Origin: Cladosporium sp. IMV 00045
Lineage: Eukaryota > Ascomycota > Dothideomycetes > Cladosporiales > Cladosporiaceae
DNA length: 59,114 nucleotides
Direction of reading: 5' to 3'
Assembly (NCBI GenBank): GCA_001931905.2
Contig: MSJI02000845.1
Location: 1-59,114, forward strand
The translations under genes were made by a program, and so were the position numbers. Each line of letters starts with the position of its first letter. Within the stretch, counting starts at the first letter, position 1. Below are positions 41,716-52,535 of the stretch, in pieces. A model generated the notes under the pieces. The model had not been told where the DNA came from, did not search any database, and was given only the letters and a program-made list of their open reading frames with translations.

Positions 41716-42936
41716 ATGCTGGCATCACGCGCTGCCTCTGCTAATGCGCGAAGGAAGGCGTTCTGGCAGCTCCCGTCCCACCTTCGCGTCCTCGCCCACC
41801 AGCAATCCTCCTCTCGATTCTTCTCCGCCTCGGCCTCTCGTAAGATCGACCCCGTGGAAATCGTCGCGACTCCTCCGCTTGTGGTCCTCAATGGCATCCA
41901 CGCTGTCGGCATCCCGTGGTATGCCGCCATTCCCATCTCGGCAATCCTCATCCGCGGCGTCTTTGGATACTATTTCTCAACCGTGCCCTCTCGGCGGCGC
42001 CAGCAAATTCGCAACAATCTACTACCCTTGATTAGCCCCATTAGCCATCTCAATGCCTACGTGTACGAGGAAAAATTGAAACTCAAGGAGTCCTTCTCCA
42101 CCAATACGAAGTTCAGAACAGCAGCAGTCAGGGTCTGGGCGAGAATATGGCAGACTCATAAATTAGGCAAACGATTCGGCGCTCCACTGCTATCCTGGTC
42201 GTCTCCCCTGAACTTTGGCGCCCTGATAGCATCGACCGAAGCAGTGAGGATCATGTGTGGTGCCAATACCGGGCTCCTGTCTATGCTGTTGGCGCCATTT
42301 ACTTGGATAGGTAGATCCGTTGCGCCAGATTACTTTCCAAAAGCTGTGGATCCTGTTGAGAAAATGGCATACGAGATGGCGGAAAGAATGGAGCGTATGC
42401 GAGATCAGGCGCAAGGACAAGATGTGACTAGCGAGGCTGGTACCGACGCAGCATTGAGCAGTCTCCCAGACCATCTCATTGAGCCTGCTAGCTTCGCGGC
42501 GGGTTGGTTCGATCCTTCATTGAAAGTAGAAGGTCTCGCATGGTTCACTGACCTCACCATGGCTGATCCATCAGGGCTCCTACCCTTTGCGGCTGCATTC
42601 GTGATGACCGCCAACATCGCTCTTAATCCGCGCAAAAAGCCTCTGCCGATTCCCAGCCGCATGAGGCCGTTGGTTTCTCGCATGCCAGCGTTCCTCACAT
42701 TTCCTTTGCGGCGATACTCCCCATCGCAGCATCTTGGGATGGTGATCTCTTGGGCCTTTGGATTTGTGCTCCAAAACGTGCCTGCAGGCGTTGTCCTGTA
42801 TTTTCTCACAACTTTCTCGATCAATATTGTGCAGAGAAAGTGGCTTGACTGGAAGATGCCTTTGCGCCCTGGAATCTTGCCTTGCGTGCGGCCTCCTAGG
42901 GTCAGGTCGAGGAAGCAGTGGTCAGCCAGGCGGTAG
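41716..42936 (+). CDS. COX18: Oxa1/YidC family mitochondrial insertase, COX18-like
   Basis: A single exon encodes 406 residues from 41716 (MLASRAASANARRKAF); an ATG at 41695 would add seven more. The N-terminus is Arg/Ala/Ser-rich without acids until about residue 45, ending RFFSASASRK, a clear mitochondrial leader. The core has the Oxa1-type first helix after GIHAVGIPWYAAIPISAILI, a matrix loop, a helix near FGALIASTEAVRIMC, then WFTDLTMADPSGLLPFAAA and the last pair of helices ending WAFGFVLQNVPAGVVLYFLT. The HAVGIPWYAAIP run points to COX18, which moves the C-terminal tail of Cox2 across the inner membrane, rather than OXA1. The loop between helices 2 and 3 is unusually long and charged. 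Confidence 0.8.
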   Translation: MLASRAASANARRKAFWQLPSHLRVLAHQQSSSRFFSASASRKIDPVEIVATPPLVVLNGIHAVGIPWYAAIPISAILIRGVFGYYFSTVPSRRRQQIRNNLLPLISPISHLNAYVYEEKLKLKESFSTNTKFRTAAVRVWARIWQTHKLGKRFGAPLLSWSSPLNFGALIASTEAVRIMCGANTGLLSMLLAPFTWIGRSVAPDYFPKAVDPVEKMAYEMAERMERMRDQAQGQDVTSEAGTDAALSSLPDHLIEPASFAAGWFDPSLKVEGLAWFTDLTMADPSGLLPFAAAFVMTANIALNPRKKPLPIPSRMRPLVSRMPAFLTFPLRRYSPSQHLGMVISWAFGFVLQNVPAGVVLYFLTTFSINIVQRKWLDWKMPLRPGILPCVRPPRVRSRKQWSARR

Positions 42937-43786
42937 AGGTCCACCGGCTCACAAATCTTCCTAAGGGTTGGTATCCCTGACTCCGATGCCTGTCTACCAG
43001 CCTTGTCGATCAGTGCGGTGTGGTCGTCCGATAAGGCATTCGTCGATCAGATCCGCTTGCATGTTTGCAAGGGACAAAATTGTCATCGCAAGCTGACGGC
43101 ACGCCCGCACAAACCTGTGACTGGGCTCGCGGATGCAAATGATGAGTATGCGTCACAGCATGACAAACTTCATGCAAATCTACGGCCCTGTCTTTGCCAC
43201 GACATTGCATATAATCAACTGTCATCTGGAGTTTGGACGCTGATGTCAATACATCCTCTGCCGCAGGAGATCTGGAAGCTCCACTGGTCCTACGCCACAA
43301 CTCTTGCGTCAATCGCCCAACAATGATGGCCTCATACCGTCAACTTCATTCCATGCAGACCATCATGGCGTTAAATCATCAGTTATCAACAAACAGTTAC
43401 GCTTGGCTCATTGTCCAACCGAAACATGGCGGCCCATACTCACCCGCCCGCTCGGACAATGAAGCTCCCGCCAGTGGAAGACCTTCTTTACCATATTTTG
43501 ACGACATCATATTGGCATTGACTGTTCATTGCCTCATACCATGGTCGAACATACGGTCGAACATACGCCATATTCTACGCATACATCACTTTACAGCACC
43601 CATGTAATATAGCATTCCTCGAGTTAATGGACTCGGTTGTACAACACTCTTCTATATATTCCATCGATTCTCACTTTTAAAACCTCTCCTGTTCCACGAA
43701 TATCGACCACTATCAGCGGATTTCGCAGTCTAGCTTATCATCATCCATCCGGTACTAATTCTCAACACCACCAAGACCAACTGGAG
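42937..43786. other. Intergenic upstream of the orphan family, 850 bp
   Basis: No gene recognised. A short doublet, GGTCGAACATACGGTCGAACATACG, sits at 43542-43566; the same GGTCGAACAT string recurs at 44799 between paralogues 1 and 2. A TATA-like element is listed separately. Confidence 0.5.
43653..43660 (+). promoter_or_regulatory. Possible TATA box of paralogue 1
   Basis: TATATATT, about 127 bp upstream of the ATG at 43787. Placement is plausible for a fungal promoter; no further support. Confidence 0.35.
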
Positions 43787-44362
43787 ATGTGCATCCGATA
43801 TCACATCGAATTCTGGATGGCGTGCAAAGCAACGGACGCGGACTGGGAACGCAAAGTCCGACGAGGCCTCGCGCGCCCCGGCATCAACCTCGACGCCACG
43901 AAGATTCGATTTTTCGAATGCAAAGGCCGCTTCCACAAGTCCGTCCAATGTACCGCCACCAACGTCGACGAAGGCGGTGTATACGGCAATCGAATCCTCG
44001 ACTTCTGCGAAGAAGACGACGACTGTTTCCTACGACTGAAGACACTCGAAGCACAGAACACGGAAGACCAAAGAATCGCCAAGCAGGCCGAGCGCGAACG
44101 CTGGCCCACCAGCGACCAGGCGGAAGCTACGCGCTATTGGAAAATATCGTACGATGACTGGACGTCAGCTTACGACAATCACCGCGATTGTCCTTACAGG
44201 CGATCTCAAAGTAAGCTCTGGGCGGAGCTGAAAAGAGCTGGCGTTGTCAACGACAATTTCTCCATTCCGGATGATCAGCGCTTGGGCGCCCATCCGGGTA
44301 CTGCTGAGGAGCCCATTTCGGGCATGCCTAGGCAGTACGATGCTCCGGAGCGACGGTATTGA
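43787..44362 (+). CDS. Orphan tandem family, paralogue 1 (MC-x-RY-x-IEFW protein)
   Basis: One exon encodes 191 residues. I know no described family for it. It begins MCIRYHIEFW, and the same block opens the two genes downstream, which fixes the start although the frame is open to 43637. Shared features follow: an FFECKGRFHKSVQC cysteine segment, RILDFCEEDDDCFLRL, a long charged helix, WTSAYDNHRDCPYRRS, and a C-terminal QRLGAHPGT. There is no signal peptide and no membrane helix. The spread cysteines and one His (C-x-n-C, D-F-C-x5-C, H-x2-D-C-P) could bind metal, but that is a guess. It is on the same strand as paralogues 2 and 3, start-to-start distance 1.5 kb to the next. Confidence 0.75.
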   Translation: MCIRYHIEFWMACKATDADWERKVRRGLARPGINLDATKIRFFECKGRFHKSVQCTATNVDEGGVYGNRILDFCEEDDDCFLRLKTLEAQNTEDQRIAKQAERERWPTSDQAEATRYWKISYDDWTSAYDNHRDCPYRRSQSKLWAELKRAGVVNDNFSIPDDQRLGAHPGTAEEPISGMPRQYDAPERRY

Positions 44363-44654
44363 AACCATCGTAGCTTGGTCGTGAAGTCACACTTCACCCC
44401 TCTTACGATTTCTCCAAGGGCATGGAATGGCGTTTGTAGGGCATTCTGTACAAATCAAGTTTTTTTGATTCCCGACTTTTTGGGTATTGGTAACTTCCGC
44501 TTCGTGAATCGATAGGGCATGGAGCATCGGTTGTCAGCTTCAGAGCTACCAAATTCGGTCCGTTTACTCGTGTAACCATTGCGTGGTCGTTCAAGGTAGT
44601 ACAGAAGAGGGCTATGCTGCGAAGAGGTGGTAGGGTAAAAGGGATTCAACGTGT

Positions 44655-44813
44655 ACCAGTCACCCTGTAACACGTTTGGTGGTTTTGGTAGGGCGCAGCA
44701 AACCGGGCATGATCGACCATGGTATACGGCTCTGACGCGCACCAGTCACCCTGTTAAACGTTTGGTTGCTTGGGGGCTGTTCCAGCAAACCGGGTATGGT
44801 CGAACATGGTATA
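44655..44813. repeat. Direct repeat pair of ~73 bp
   Basis: Copies at 44655-44726 and 44741-44813 both run from ACCAGTCACCCTGT through ACGTTTGGT and AGCAAACCGGG to ATGGTATA. They differ by about 15 percent with one-base indels. The offset of 86 bp leaves a 14-bp spacer. Confidence 0.8.
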
Positions 44814-45164
44814 AATTGGTCGTTACCATTCCCACGGCCGAAATTTACCGGAGGTACGTTCTTAAACTTCCACCTTTTCGATGTTCTTATTATTATATAC
44901 TGAGTTTACCACAGTGAACTTCAACGAACAGCTCATGGATCCGATGCCAACACCCTTTATCTATGAAATCATGACGACATGCCGACATTTCCTGGAGTTT
45001 CAGTCAGTAAAGTCATGATATTCACCCTTCTTGATCGCAGAGATGCAGCGAGTCCTCGTCATCGCTACAAATAACAGCAGACATTCACGCATTCTGTCTT
45101 CATAGTACCAGGCATGGACTGTATATTGAATCAATTGAATGCAGTCATGGATGGCTTCTTTCGT

Positions 45165-45173
45165 TATATAAAT
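45165..45173 (+). promoter_or_regulatory. TATA box of paralogue 2
   Basis: TATATAAAT-type element (TTATATAAAT in context) about 110 bp upstream of the ATG at 45283, followed by a pyrimidine-rich leader. This is the best promoter element seen in the window. Confidence 0.5.
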
Positions 45174-45282
45174 CCCCCATGAGTGGACACCTCTTCGATT
45201 GCAACAACCAGCTTCCCATCAAAATCAAACGACAGAGATCATTGCAGCCAAATCCACCTCTGCATCCTCAAGATTCACAACG

Positions 45283-45816
45283 ATGTGCAAAAAGTACAAA
45301 ATCGAGTTTTGGTCTCCCTTCAACAGCCCGAGCGCCAGCGCCGAACGGCGAGTGTTCCGAGGTCTCGACAAACCCGGCCGTAACCTAAACGCCAAACGAG
45401 AGACCTTCTGGATCCACGAGGACGAAATTCTTGACCGACCGATCTGCCGAAGCCCCAGCGATGGCGGCTACTACAAAAATCAGATCCTTGACTTTTGCTT
45501 CGAAGACATGGCCTGCGGCGATCGCCTCGACCACTTCGAGACGGAGTACGAACGATGCGGGCGCGCTTGTCGGACCTCCGAGAAGCGTCGGGAATCGAAG
45601 GAGAGGCAGAGGGAGCTGGCGCAGGCCTGGTTGGACGCATACCAGGAATGGATCTCTGCGTACGAGAGTCATAAGGATTGCCCAAGAAGGAGGAATGCTC
45701 ACGGGCTTTTCCAAATGCTCAAGCGCGCGAACGTTTGTCAGGGTATGTTAGACTTGGAGGACCGCACCAGGATCGGCACAAACCCGCATACTGTTGAGAT
45801 CCCTACAGTGGTGTAG
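45283..45816 (+). CDS. Orphan tandem family, paralogue 2
   Basis: One exon encodes 177 residues. It opens MCKKYKIEFW, as do its two neighbours. It keeps an ILDRPICRSPSDGGYYKNQI segment, then ILDFCFEDMACGDRLDHFET, which lines up with paralogue 1 (RILDFCEEDDDCFLRLKTLE), a charged helix (SEKRRESKERQRELAQAW), WISAYESHKDCPRRRNAHGL and TRIGTNPHT near the end. Paralogues 1 and 2 also share RGL-(A/D)-(R/K)-PG-x-NL after residue 25, so they are the closest pair. No signal peptide; predicted soluble. The frame is open upstream to 45199 but similarity starts at the MC. Function unknown. Confidence 0.75.
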   Translation: MCKKYKIEFWSPFNSPSASAERRVFRGLDKPGRNLNAKRETFWIHEDEILDRPICRSPSDGGYYKNQILDFCFEDMACGDRLDHFETEYERCGRACRTSEKRRESKERQRELAQAWLDAYQEWISAYESHKDCPRRRNAHGLFQMLKRANVCQGMLDLEDRTRIGTNPHTVEIPTVV

Positions 45817-46380
45817 GATTTGAGAGGGGTTCTAGACCGAGACGATGATGAGTCGTGCGAGGTGTTTCCGGTGATTTGATCGTTTTGTCAAAGAGTATCA
45901 ACGATCAATCGTTGGACTATTCTATGGGTGTTTGATTTCTGGGTACATATAATAGGGGCTACGAATCAATTCCCCCAATCAATCTGATAGTCGTGAACAA
46001 GCAATTTCTGAATTTGTCCTGCGAGTGAACGTTTGATTCATTCAGGACGAAAATTCAAGGCTAGTGGTGATTTAGAGACCTTCCTCTCTTGTAGACTTTG
46101 AACGATATATGACGCTGACTGTTTGCTTCTGAGAAGATCCGCACTCCAATGGCTCATATGTAACAATCAATAAGGCACCCAATTGGTGACCAAGCCCTCA
46201 CATACGTCCACAAATAATGTACAAAGAGACGCTCTTCCTCCACTCTCCATTCTCTCCCGTACCTTCCAAAGACGGTCTCCTCTACGTCTCTCCCCCTATG
46301 ATCAAAATCGGATAAACGAGCAATCAACAATTACTTATACCTGGAAGAAACATTTACCACCATACATCCAACACTATCAA
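45817..46380. other. Spacer between paralogues 2 and 3, 564 bp
   Basis: AT-rich with no gene or clear repeat. A TACATATAATAG string at 45944-45955 is too far upstream to be a sure TATA box for paralogue 3. Confidence 0.5.
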
Positions 46381-46956
46381 ATGTGCCGAAAATACTACAT
46401 CGAATTCTGGACACCCAGCAACTACAAATCCGGCCTGCTCGAGCGCCTCGCCATCGCCGGCCAACTCTCCGAGCCCGACAACCCCTTCGCATCCCTCCGC
46501 CGCGTCACTTTCTACGAGTGCCGCTCGACTGGCGACATCACCTACCACCGCGCGCCGCAATGCACCCACATCACGGACTGTGGCCGCCAAGGAGCCATCC
46601 GCGCCTACTGCCCCGGCGACGACTGCTGTCAGGTGCGCATCGTGTGGTTCGGGCAGGTGTATGACATGGCGGTTGAGAGATTACAGAGGGCACGGAGGGA
46701 GGCGGTGGTGGCTGCGAGGGCTGATCCGGCGGGGCAGAGGGAGAGGGCGAGGATGGTGGTGGAGTTGAGGCGGTTGGCGGAGTTGGCGCTGGGGGAGTGG
46801 AGGTTCGTTTATGAGGAGCATCTTTTTTGCCCGCAGCATAAGATGGCCGATTGGATGATTTGTACGCTCGTCAATGCGGACGCGATGGATAGGCCGCAGG
46901 AGATGTGGCCGGGTAGGAGGTTGGGGCAGGATCCGAGGGGGTTGAGGGTTCCTTGA
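46381..46956 (+). CDS. Orphan tandem family, paralogue 3 (most diverged)
   Basis: One exon encodes 191 residues, the same length as paralogue 1. It opens MCRKYYIEFW and keeps the plan: VTFYECRSTGDITYHRAPQC (matching the FFEC...VQC segment of paralogue 1), IRAYCPGDDCCQVRIVWFG, a long Arg/Glu/Ala helix (QRERARMVVELRRLAELA), WRFVYEEHLFCPQHKMADWM and RRLGQDPRG. It has more cysteines (about ten) and the DFC is replaced by AYC. The second half has G-rich third positions while the first half is C-rich, so composition shifts mid-gene. The upstream open frame to 46183 is not similar to anything in the other two copies. Function unknown. Confidence 0.75.
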   Translation: MCRKYYIEFWTPSNYKSGLLERLAIAGQLSEPDNPFASLRRVTFYECRSTGDITYHRAPQCTHITDCGRQGAIRAYCPGDDCCQVRIVWFGQVYDMAVERLQRARREAVVAARADPAGQRERARMVVELRRLAELALGEWRFVYEEHLFCPQHKMADWMICTLVNADAMDRPQEMWPGRRLGQDPRGLRVP

Positions 46957-47813
46957 GGTTTGAGGTTGGGTTTGATGTATGTACGGTTGGGCAATGTGTA
47001 TAATTGTTTTTTTGTTGGGGTCTTGACCTTTCACACTTGTCGTCATTTCTGAGAATATTTCGAATTGAAATCGATTCCCAATCAAGCTGTTCCGTGAATC
47101 AATGATATTGGAGAAGGAAGGCAATACTGTAATACTTCATTGAAATGCTACATTTCCTCGGCAAATCTGGTCAGGTCAGACTTTCAACGGAACACAGAAC
47201 GTAGCGGCCCTAAGGCGCCAGTACTTCTCGCCCCAATCCACGAGATACCTTTCAGCTGCATTGCATCAATCGTTCGAATAGCTCAGCCAACCTACTCCTC
47301 GGGACTATACCGGGCACTCCTGTCAGATCAACCGTAACATTCCCCACGCTATCCGGGATTATCACTTACTGCGCCCCCGGCCTCTGTGCTCCCCCTCTGG
47401 GCATTCGCCGCCGCAACGTCCCTCGTCATCGAAGTCTTTGATATGCATTCAGTCAGGGAATCGCTGATCGGGGTTTTGCATGGTCATTCGTCATGCTTTC
47501 AGCGTTTTGCCGGGTTGTCGTTCGAAAGGATCCGTTGTCATCGATCACAGAAATCGATCAACAATCGCGGGTGTAACTTTCCCTGTCTGTACGACGTTCG
47601 ATACAACCATATCTTGAAATATTCCGATCAATGAGATGCATGAAGAAGTTGTAGTCTATTATCAAGTATAAACCCATTGAAGGCCCCCCCTGCGCGGAGG
47701 ATGTGTATGTATTCACAATCTATGTATCTCGTTGTCCCCACGTTTCAAACACCGACGCTTAAACAATTAAAGAAAGAGAAATCATATAAAAAAAACGAAA
47801 GCAAGCCAGTCGA
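46957..47813. other. Convergent intergenic region, 857 bp
   Basis: 3' ends of paralogue 3 and of the PDR transporter. No gene recognised. Confidence 0.55.
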
Positions 47814-50800
47814 TCAGTTCTTCTTCTCCTTCTTCTTGCCCTTATTCTTCGGCACGCGCGCCAACCAGTACAAGAAAACCGCCATGAAAACGTTGAAAAT
47901 GATAAAAGCCCACAGAATGCCATAGTCGCGCCAGCGGTTGGCGTAGCTGCTGCTGATCTGACTGAGGAAAGTGTCCGTGCTGACGTATGTGCAGTAGCTG
48001 CAGTTGCTGGTGTTTTCCTCGGTGCCGGGTTGCAAAGCGCCGCCGATGAGGTCTTGCTGGAACGACGCGAGGTACTCGGAGCACGTGAGGTCGCCGGTGG
48101 GGTTGAATTGGACGTACTCGTTGTCAGCGCAGGTGACGATGTTGCCGGCCAAGCCGACGGACAACATGCCAGAGACGAGGTAGGTGAAGGGCGACAGGCG
48201 GTACATGAAGATCCAGAAGCGGGGGAATTGCTGCGGGGAGGCGATGACACCGCAGAAAATCAGGCAGAGCGAGAACATCAGGTTGGCGATGTTGCCGCCC
48301 GTCTCGGCGTCGGCGATACCGGCGATGATCATGTTGGTGAAGGTGGAGGCGAAGAGGAGGAATTGCAGGGTGAAGAGGAAGAAGAGGGCGCCGCGCTCGT
48401 GGGTGGCGCCGGCGAAGGCGGCGTTGGATTGCAGGCCGATGGGGTAGTAGAAGCAGAAGAAGATGATGACGGCCATGAGTGCGTTCCACGGGAGTTCGAC
48501 GACGATGTTGGAGATCATGAATGCCTTCCAGGAGTAGGCTCTGCTGGGGCGCTCGCGAACCTCGTAGAGAGCACGCTGCGTGACGAAGTGAGGCATGATT
48601 TGCTGGACGAGTTGACCGAAGATGGTGAAGAGCAGGAAGATTGAGAACATCTGGTTCTGGAGACCTTGCTGAGTGAGCGGAGCGCGGAAGAAGATGAATC
48701 CAATGAAGATCGAAGAGCCGAGACAGAGGGCGGCCTTGGAGTAGATGTATGACGGGGTACGCCAGTACTGCTCGAAGACACGCTTCGTGACCTCCCAGAG
48801 TTGAAGACCAAAGGGAGCAGCGAACTCGCGGTAGGATTGCTTGTCGTTGGTATTGTCTTTGGCTTCGATCTGCTTTGGTCGTTCGTCTCTGAGGTAGTCA
48901 AGCTCGCGTTGGACTTCCTGGTACTCCTTGCTGTCGCGCCAAGTTTGGTGCCAGTCGATGTCAGTGTGGGATCCAGGGGCTGCTCCGATGACTTCCAGCA
49001 TCCATTCAGCAGGGTTGGCAGCAGGAGGACACTTGTGTGCACCGTTCTGCTCGAAGTAGTTGGTCAGGGTGTGGGAGTTCTCGCCGACTTCGCCAAAGTA
49101 AACAGTGCGTCCACCCTTGGCAAGGAAAAGCAGACGGTCAAAGCGCTGGAAGAGCATAGCAGAGGGCTGGTGAATTGTGCAGAGAATAGCCTGGCCAGAG
49201 TTGGCAAGCTTCTCGAGCAAGTCAAGAATAGCCCAGGAAGTTTGAGAGTCGAGGCCGGAGGAGGGCTCGTCAAGGAACAGAAGAAGCTCGGGCTTAGCGG
49301 CAAGCTCAACACCGATGGTGAGACGCTTACGCTGCTCGACGTTGAGACCTTCACCAGGAACACCGACGACGGCATCGGCATATTCTTCCATATCCAGGAG
49401 CTTGATCACCTCGTCGACGTATGCGAGCTTGTCCTTACGGGGAACGTCGGCGGGCTGGCGGAGGATGGCAGAGAAGTTCAGTGCCTCGCGAACGGTGGTG
49501 GTCTGGAGATGCAGATCCTGCTGTTGAACGTAACCGGTCTTGCGCTGAAAGGAGTCGTCACGCTGGTGGCCATCGACAAGCATTTCACCGCTGATGACAC
49601 CCATGGTAACACGAGTAGCGAGGACATCAAGCAGGGTGGTCTTACCCGCACCGGAAACACCCATGAGAGCAGTGAGAGTGCCAGGCTTAACCCAACCGTC
49701 GACGTGGTCGAGGATGCGCCTGTCTTCCTTCTTGATCTTGATGTCGTAGCAAACGTTCCTCCAGCTGAAGATGGCAGTCTGCTTCTGGATGATGTCCGTG
49801 GCCGAGGTGTAGCTTTCCTTCTTGGCAAGAGCGGCACCGTTGTTGGCAGTCTCTTCATCGAAAGCCTTTTCCTTCATAGACTTGGGAGTGTGACCCCTGC
49901 GGAACACCAAGACTTCACCCTTGGACTTCTTGGCCGAGATGAACTCGGTAGCGGCGATGTAGCAAACGCAGAGGCCGATCATGAAGACGAAGAGGATACC
50001 GACGTTTCTCCACTTGTGGCTGTTGTAGTACAGGAAAGCAGAGTTGATGTAGGCATCACCGTTGACAGTGTCTTGTCCAGGAACAGAACCAATGGCCGAG
50101 CACACCGCTGCGCCACCCTCAAATGATGCTCCTGGTGGAACAATTTGGTCAAGACTGCAGGTGAAGTCGCGGTTGTGGAACTCGTTCACCATCAGAGACT
50201 CGAAAGCGAAGGCAATAGGGTCGAGGTAGTTGATCCATCTGCACCAGCCAAGCATGTAAGGCGTCGGAATGGCGAAACCAGTGAAAGTAACGATAGCCAG
50301 AATGATGATCGCAGCGGGCGCCATAGCTTGCGAAAGCGTACGAGACACCGAGGCGATAGTTCTGAACAACATTGACATGACCAACGTGGCGATAAAGCTG
50401 ACGAAGACGAAGAAGAAGAAAGCTCCAGGTTCGCGACGAAGATTAGCCAGAAAGTAGAGGGTCAAGTTGAAAAGAATTGCGTTCAAGATCTTGTAAGGCA
50501 TATCGGTAAGCATGGACGCAAAGGCTTCGGCCGAAGGATGGTAAAGAGCGTATCGACTGTGCTTTTCGACAATCGGACGTTGGGCGTACAGGGTGAGAAT
50601 TTCGAGAGCAGATCCAAAAGCGTTCATGAGCACAGCAAAGAAGAGTACCGCGCCACGTTGGAAGAATGATTCAGTGGTCTTTTCCATGTTGTAGAAGACC
50701 GAGCCGATGATAAGGGCCATTGCGATGTTGCCGAAGAGCTGAGTGAAAGTAAGACTGGGGTCACCCTTGAGACGCTGGAAACCACGCCACAGGCAAAGCT

Positions 50801-52535
50801 CGATTTGCTGGACGTAAGAAAGCGTGTAAGGCGACTTAGGGCGGGCATGCTTCGCTTGCTGGGCACGACGAGAGTCCAAGAACTTCTGGGCCTGCTCACC
50901 GTGGATCGGGTTCTCTTGGTTGTAAATCTCGATCTCCTTGAGAAGCTGGGCGCGCTCTGGACTGTTTTTCCAGCGAGCAGCAAACTCCTCCGGTGTTCTC
51001 GGGACCTGGTTCTCCCAGCCCTCGCGGACGATACGCTCTTGAGGGGACGTCATGGAGGTCAGGAAATCGGAGTCGGTCTGGCGATCTGGGCACACAAAGC
51101 CCATCTTCTCGAAGTAGCCGCGAGCCTCGGTGGTGATACCGAAGAAGATTTCGTAGCCTTCGTACAGCACAATGACCTTGTCGAAGATGTCGTAAGCAGC
51201 CTGGGGAGCCTGGTAGATGGCGACCAAAGCTGCGGATCCACCAAGCTCGGTGGACAGACGAAGCGTCTTACAGAACTCAATGGCGTTGGCAGAGTCGAGA
51301 CCACGAGTACTGTTGTCCCAAGCCTGCAATGGAGCACCGCTCAGTGCCGCTTCAGCGATAGACACACGCTTACGCTCGCCACCGGAGACACCACGGACGA
51401 AGTCATTTCCGACTCTGGTGTTGACCGTGTGGCTGATGCCGAAAGTTGCCATCATCATGTCGCGCATGTGCTGAGAGTATACGTTCCTGCTGACGCCTCC
51501 TGGGATGTTCCTGGGGGCTCTAGCCCTAGCGGCGAAATCCAGAGTATCACCAACAGTCAGCATAGGGAAATGGACGTCGACCTCGGCGGTGTAGATGGCT
51601 TCACCACGGTGCCAGGTGTGCATCTCCTGGGCGGGGATACCCTGATAGTTCAGTTCGGAGCCCTCTTCGACGTTGAAACCATGCGTCTCGCCGGTGAGCG
51701 TCTTCAAGAAAGTCGAACAGCCAGATCCGGGAGGGCCGAGGACGACGAGCATCTCGCCGCTCTTGACGAGACCTTCGAAATCTTTGAGAATGTCGATTCT
51801 TCGGGGCTTTGCCAGACCAAGAGCATTCTTGATGGGGTCAGCGGCCTTCAGCCAGACGTTTGCCACATCAGCCTGGTAATCGGTGGCAGCGCCAAAACCG
51901 TGAACGTTGAGATTGCGGAACGAAACACCAGAAGTGCGTCCAGGAGTCTTGTTCTCGTCGTGGTTGAGCTTGATCATGCTCTTCACCCATGATCGCGCCT
52001 TGAAGTTGGGGGAGTTTGGGTCGAGTTCTGAGTCGGCGGCGGCCTCGAAGGGGTTCCCGGGCACATGGGTCCATGTGCTTTGTCTGGTGAGAGATCTCGC
52101 GAGTTCGTTGATAGTCTTGTCGGTCTTGACCTGGCGCTGCTTCTCAAGCTCTGCTTCGGACTCGCTTTCACTGCGTTCGAGGCCTTCTTTGCCCTGGTCT
52201 ACTTCATCAATCCTCTTCTCGTCTGTGGTATCGGCACCGGTAGTGTAGAGGCCATTCTGCTCGGTGTTCCCACGGCTGAGATGAGAGTGTGCTGTTGCGT
52301 AGGTCTCCTCGCGAGTGGCGGCCGGTCTTTCCGCTGCCGCTGCGTTGGAAGGCTGGCGGTTCCTAGAAATTGTGCGAGCCAGGCTGTTCCGGCGTTCTTC
52401 CCGGTGTGCTTCCTGTACGGGATCCTGGTCTGTCATGCTGGAGCGCCTCAAGAAAGCGGTGCCTCCTTCTTGGGCACCGCTGGTCTCTGCGGTGCGGTCG
52501 AAATTGCCAAAGGCAAAATTGCCCACGAGGGACAT
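47814..52535 (-). CDS. PDR-type ABC transporter (ABCG, full size)
   Basis: A single exon of 4.7 kb encodes 1573 residues, laid out NBD1-TMD1-NBD2-TMD2. Such pumps sit in the plasma membrane and export azoles, plant toxicants or own metabolites. NBD1 has the PDR-style altered Walker [10 protein letters not shown] (267-275, Cys in place of Lys), signature VSGGE and Walker B region [12 protein letters not shown]2 has a normal Walker [10 protein letters not shown], the PDR-style signature [19 protein letters not shown] and [12 protein letters not shown]. This split of degenerate sites is normal for the subfamily. Each TMD has about six helices, with cysteine-bearing outside loops ([27 protein letters not shown]). 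It ends in a Lys-rich [11 protein letters not shown] tail. It resembles the CDR1/AtrA/PMR1 group; substrate unproven. Confidence 0.94.
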   Translation of the reverse strand: MSLVGNFAFGNFDRTAETSGAQEGGTAFLRRSSMTDQDPVQEAHREERRNSLARTISRNRQPSNAAAAERPAATREETYATAHSHLSRGNTEQNGLYTTGADTTDEKRIDEVDQGKEGLERSESESEAELEKQRQVKTDKTINELARSLTRQSTWTHVPGNPFEAAADSELDPNSPNFKARSWVKSMIKLNHDENKTPGRTSGVSFRNLNVHGFGAATDYQADVANVWLKAADPIKNALGLAKPRRIDILKDFEGLVKSGEMLVVLGPPGSGCSTFLKTLTGETHGFNVEEGSELNYQGIPAQEMHTWHRGEAIYTAEVDVHFPMLTVGDTLDFAARARAPRNIPGGVSRNVYSQHMRDMMMATFGISHTVNTRVGNDFVRGVSGGERKRVSIAEAALSGAPLQAWDNSTRGLDSANAIEFCKTLRLSTELGGSAALVAIYQAPQAAYDIFDKVIVLYEGYEIFFGITTEARGYFEKMGFVCPDRQTDSDFLTSMTSPQERIVREGWENQVPRTPEEFAARWKNSPERAQLLKEIEIYNQENPIHGEQAQKFLDSRRAQQAKHARPKSPYTLSYVQQIELCLWRGFQRLKGDPSLTFTQLFGNIAMALIIGSVFYNMEKTTESFFQRGAVLFFAVLMNAFGSALEILTLYAQRPIVEKHSRYALYHPSAEAFASMLTDMPYKILNAILFNLTLYFLANLRREPGAFFFFVFVSFIATLVMSMLFRTIASVSRTLSQAMAPAAIIILAIVTFTGFAIPTPYMLGWCRWINYLDPIAFAFESLMVNEFHNRDFTCSLDQIVPPGASFEGGAAVCSAIGSVPGQDTVNGDAYINSAFLYYNSHKWRNVGILFVFMIGLCVCYIAATEFISAKKSKGEVLVFRRGHTPKSMKEKAFDEETANNGAALAKKESYTSATDIIQKQTAIFSWRNVCYDIKIKKEDRRILDHVDGWVKPGTLTALMGVSGAGKTTLLDVLATRVTMGVISGEMLVDGHQRDDSFQRKTGYVQQQDLHLQTTTVREALNFSAILRQPADVPRKDKLAYVDEVIKLLDMEEYADAVVGVPGEGLNVEQRKRLTIGVELAAKPELLLFLDEPSSGLDSQTSWAILDLLEKLANSGQAILCTIHQPSAMLFQRFDRLLFLAKGGRTVYFGEVGENSHTLTNYFEQNGAHKCPPAANPAEWMLEVIGAAPGSHTDIDWHQTWRDSKEYQEVQRELDYLRDERPKQIEAKDNTNDKQSYREFAAPFGLQLWEVTKRVFEQYWRTPSYIYSKAALCLGSSIFIGFIFFRAPLTQQGLQNQMFSIFLLFTIFGQLVQQIMPHFVTQRALYEVRERPSRAYSWKAFMISNIVVELPWNALMAVIIFFCFYYPIGLQSNAAFAGATHERGALFFLFTLQFLLFASTFTNMIIAGIADAETGGNIANLMFSLCLIFCGVIASPQQFPRFWIFMYRLSPFTYLVSGMLSVGLAGNIVTCADNEYVQFNPTGDLTCSEYLASFQQDLIGGALQPGTEENTSNCSYCTYVSTDTFLSQISSSYANRWRDYGILWAFIIFNVFMAVFLYWLARVPKNKGKKKEKKN

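Larger units (their letters stand above)
44363..45282. other. Spacer between paralogues 1 and 2, 920 bp
   Basis: Contains the 73-bp direct repeat listed separately. No decayed fourth copy of the family can be read in any frame. Confidence 0.5.

Noticed and set aside
48801..50126. 441-codon plus-strand frame inside the PDR transporter
   Set aside because: Antisense shadow of the NBD2-coding region.
47814..52535. Degenerate Walker A of NBD1 (Cys for Lys) as a loss of function
   Set aside because: This asymmetry is standard in PDR-type transporters.
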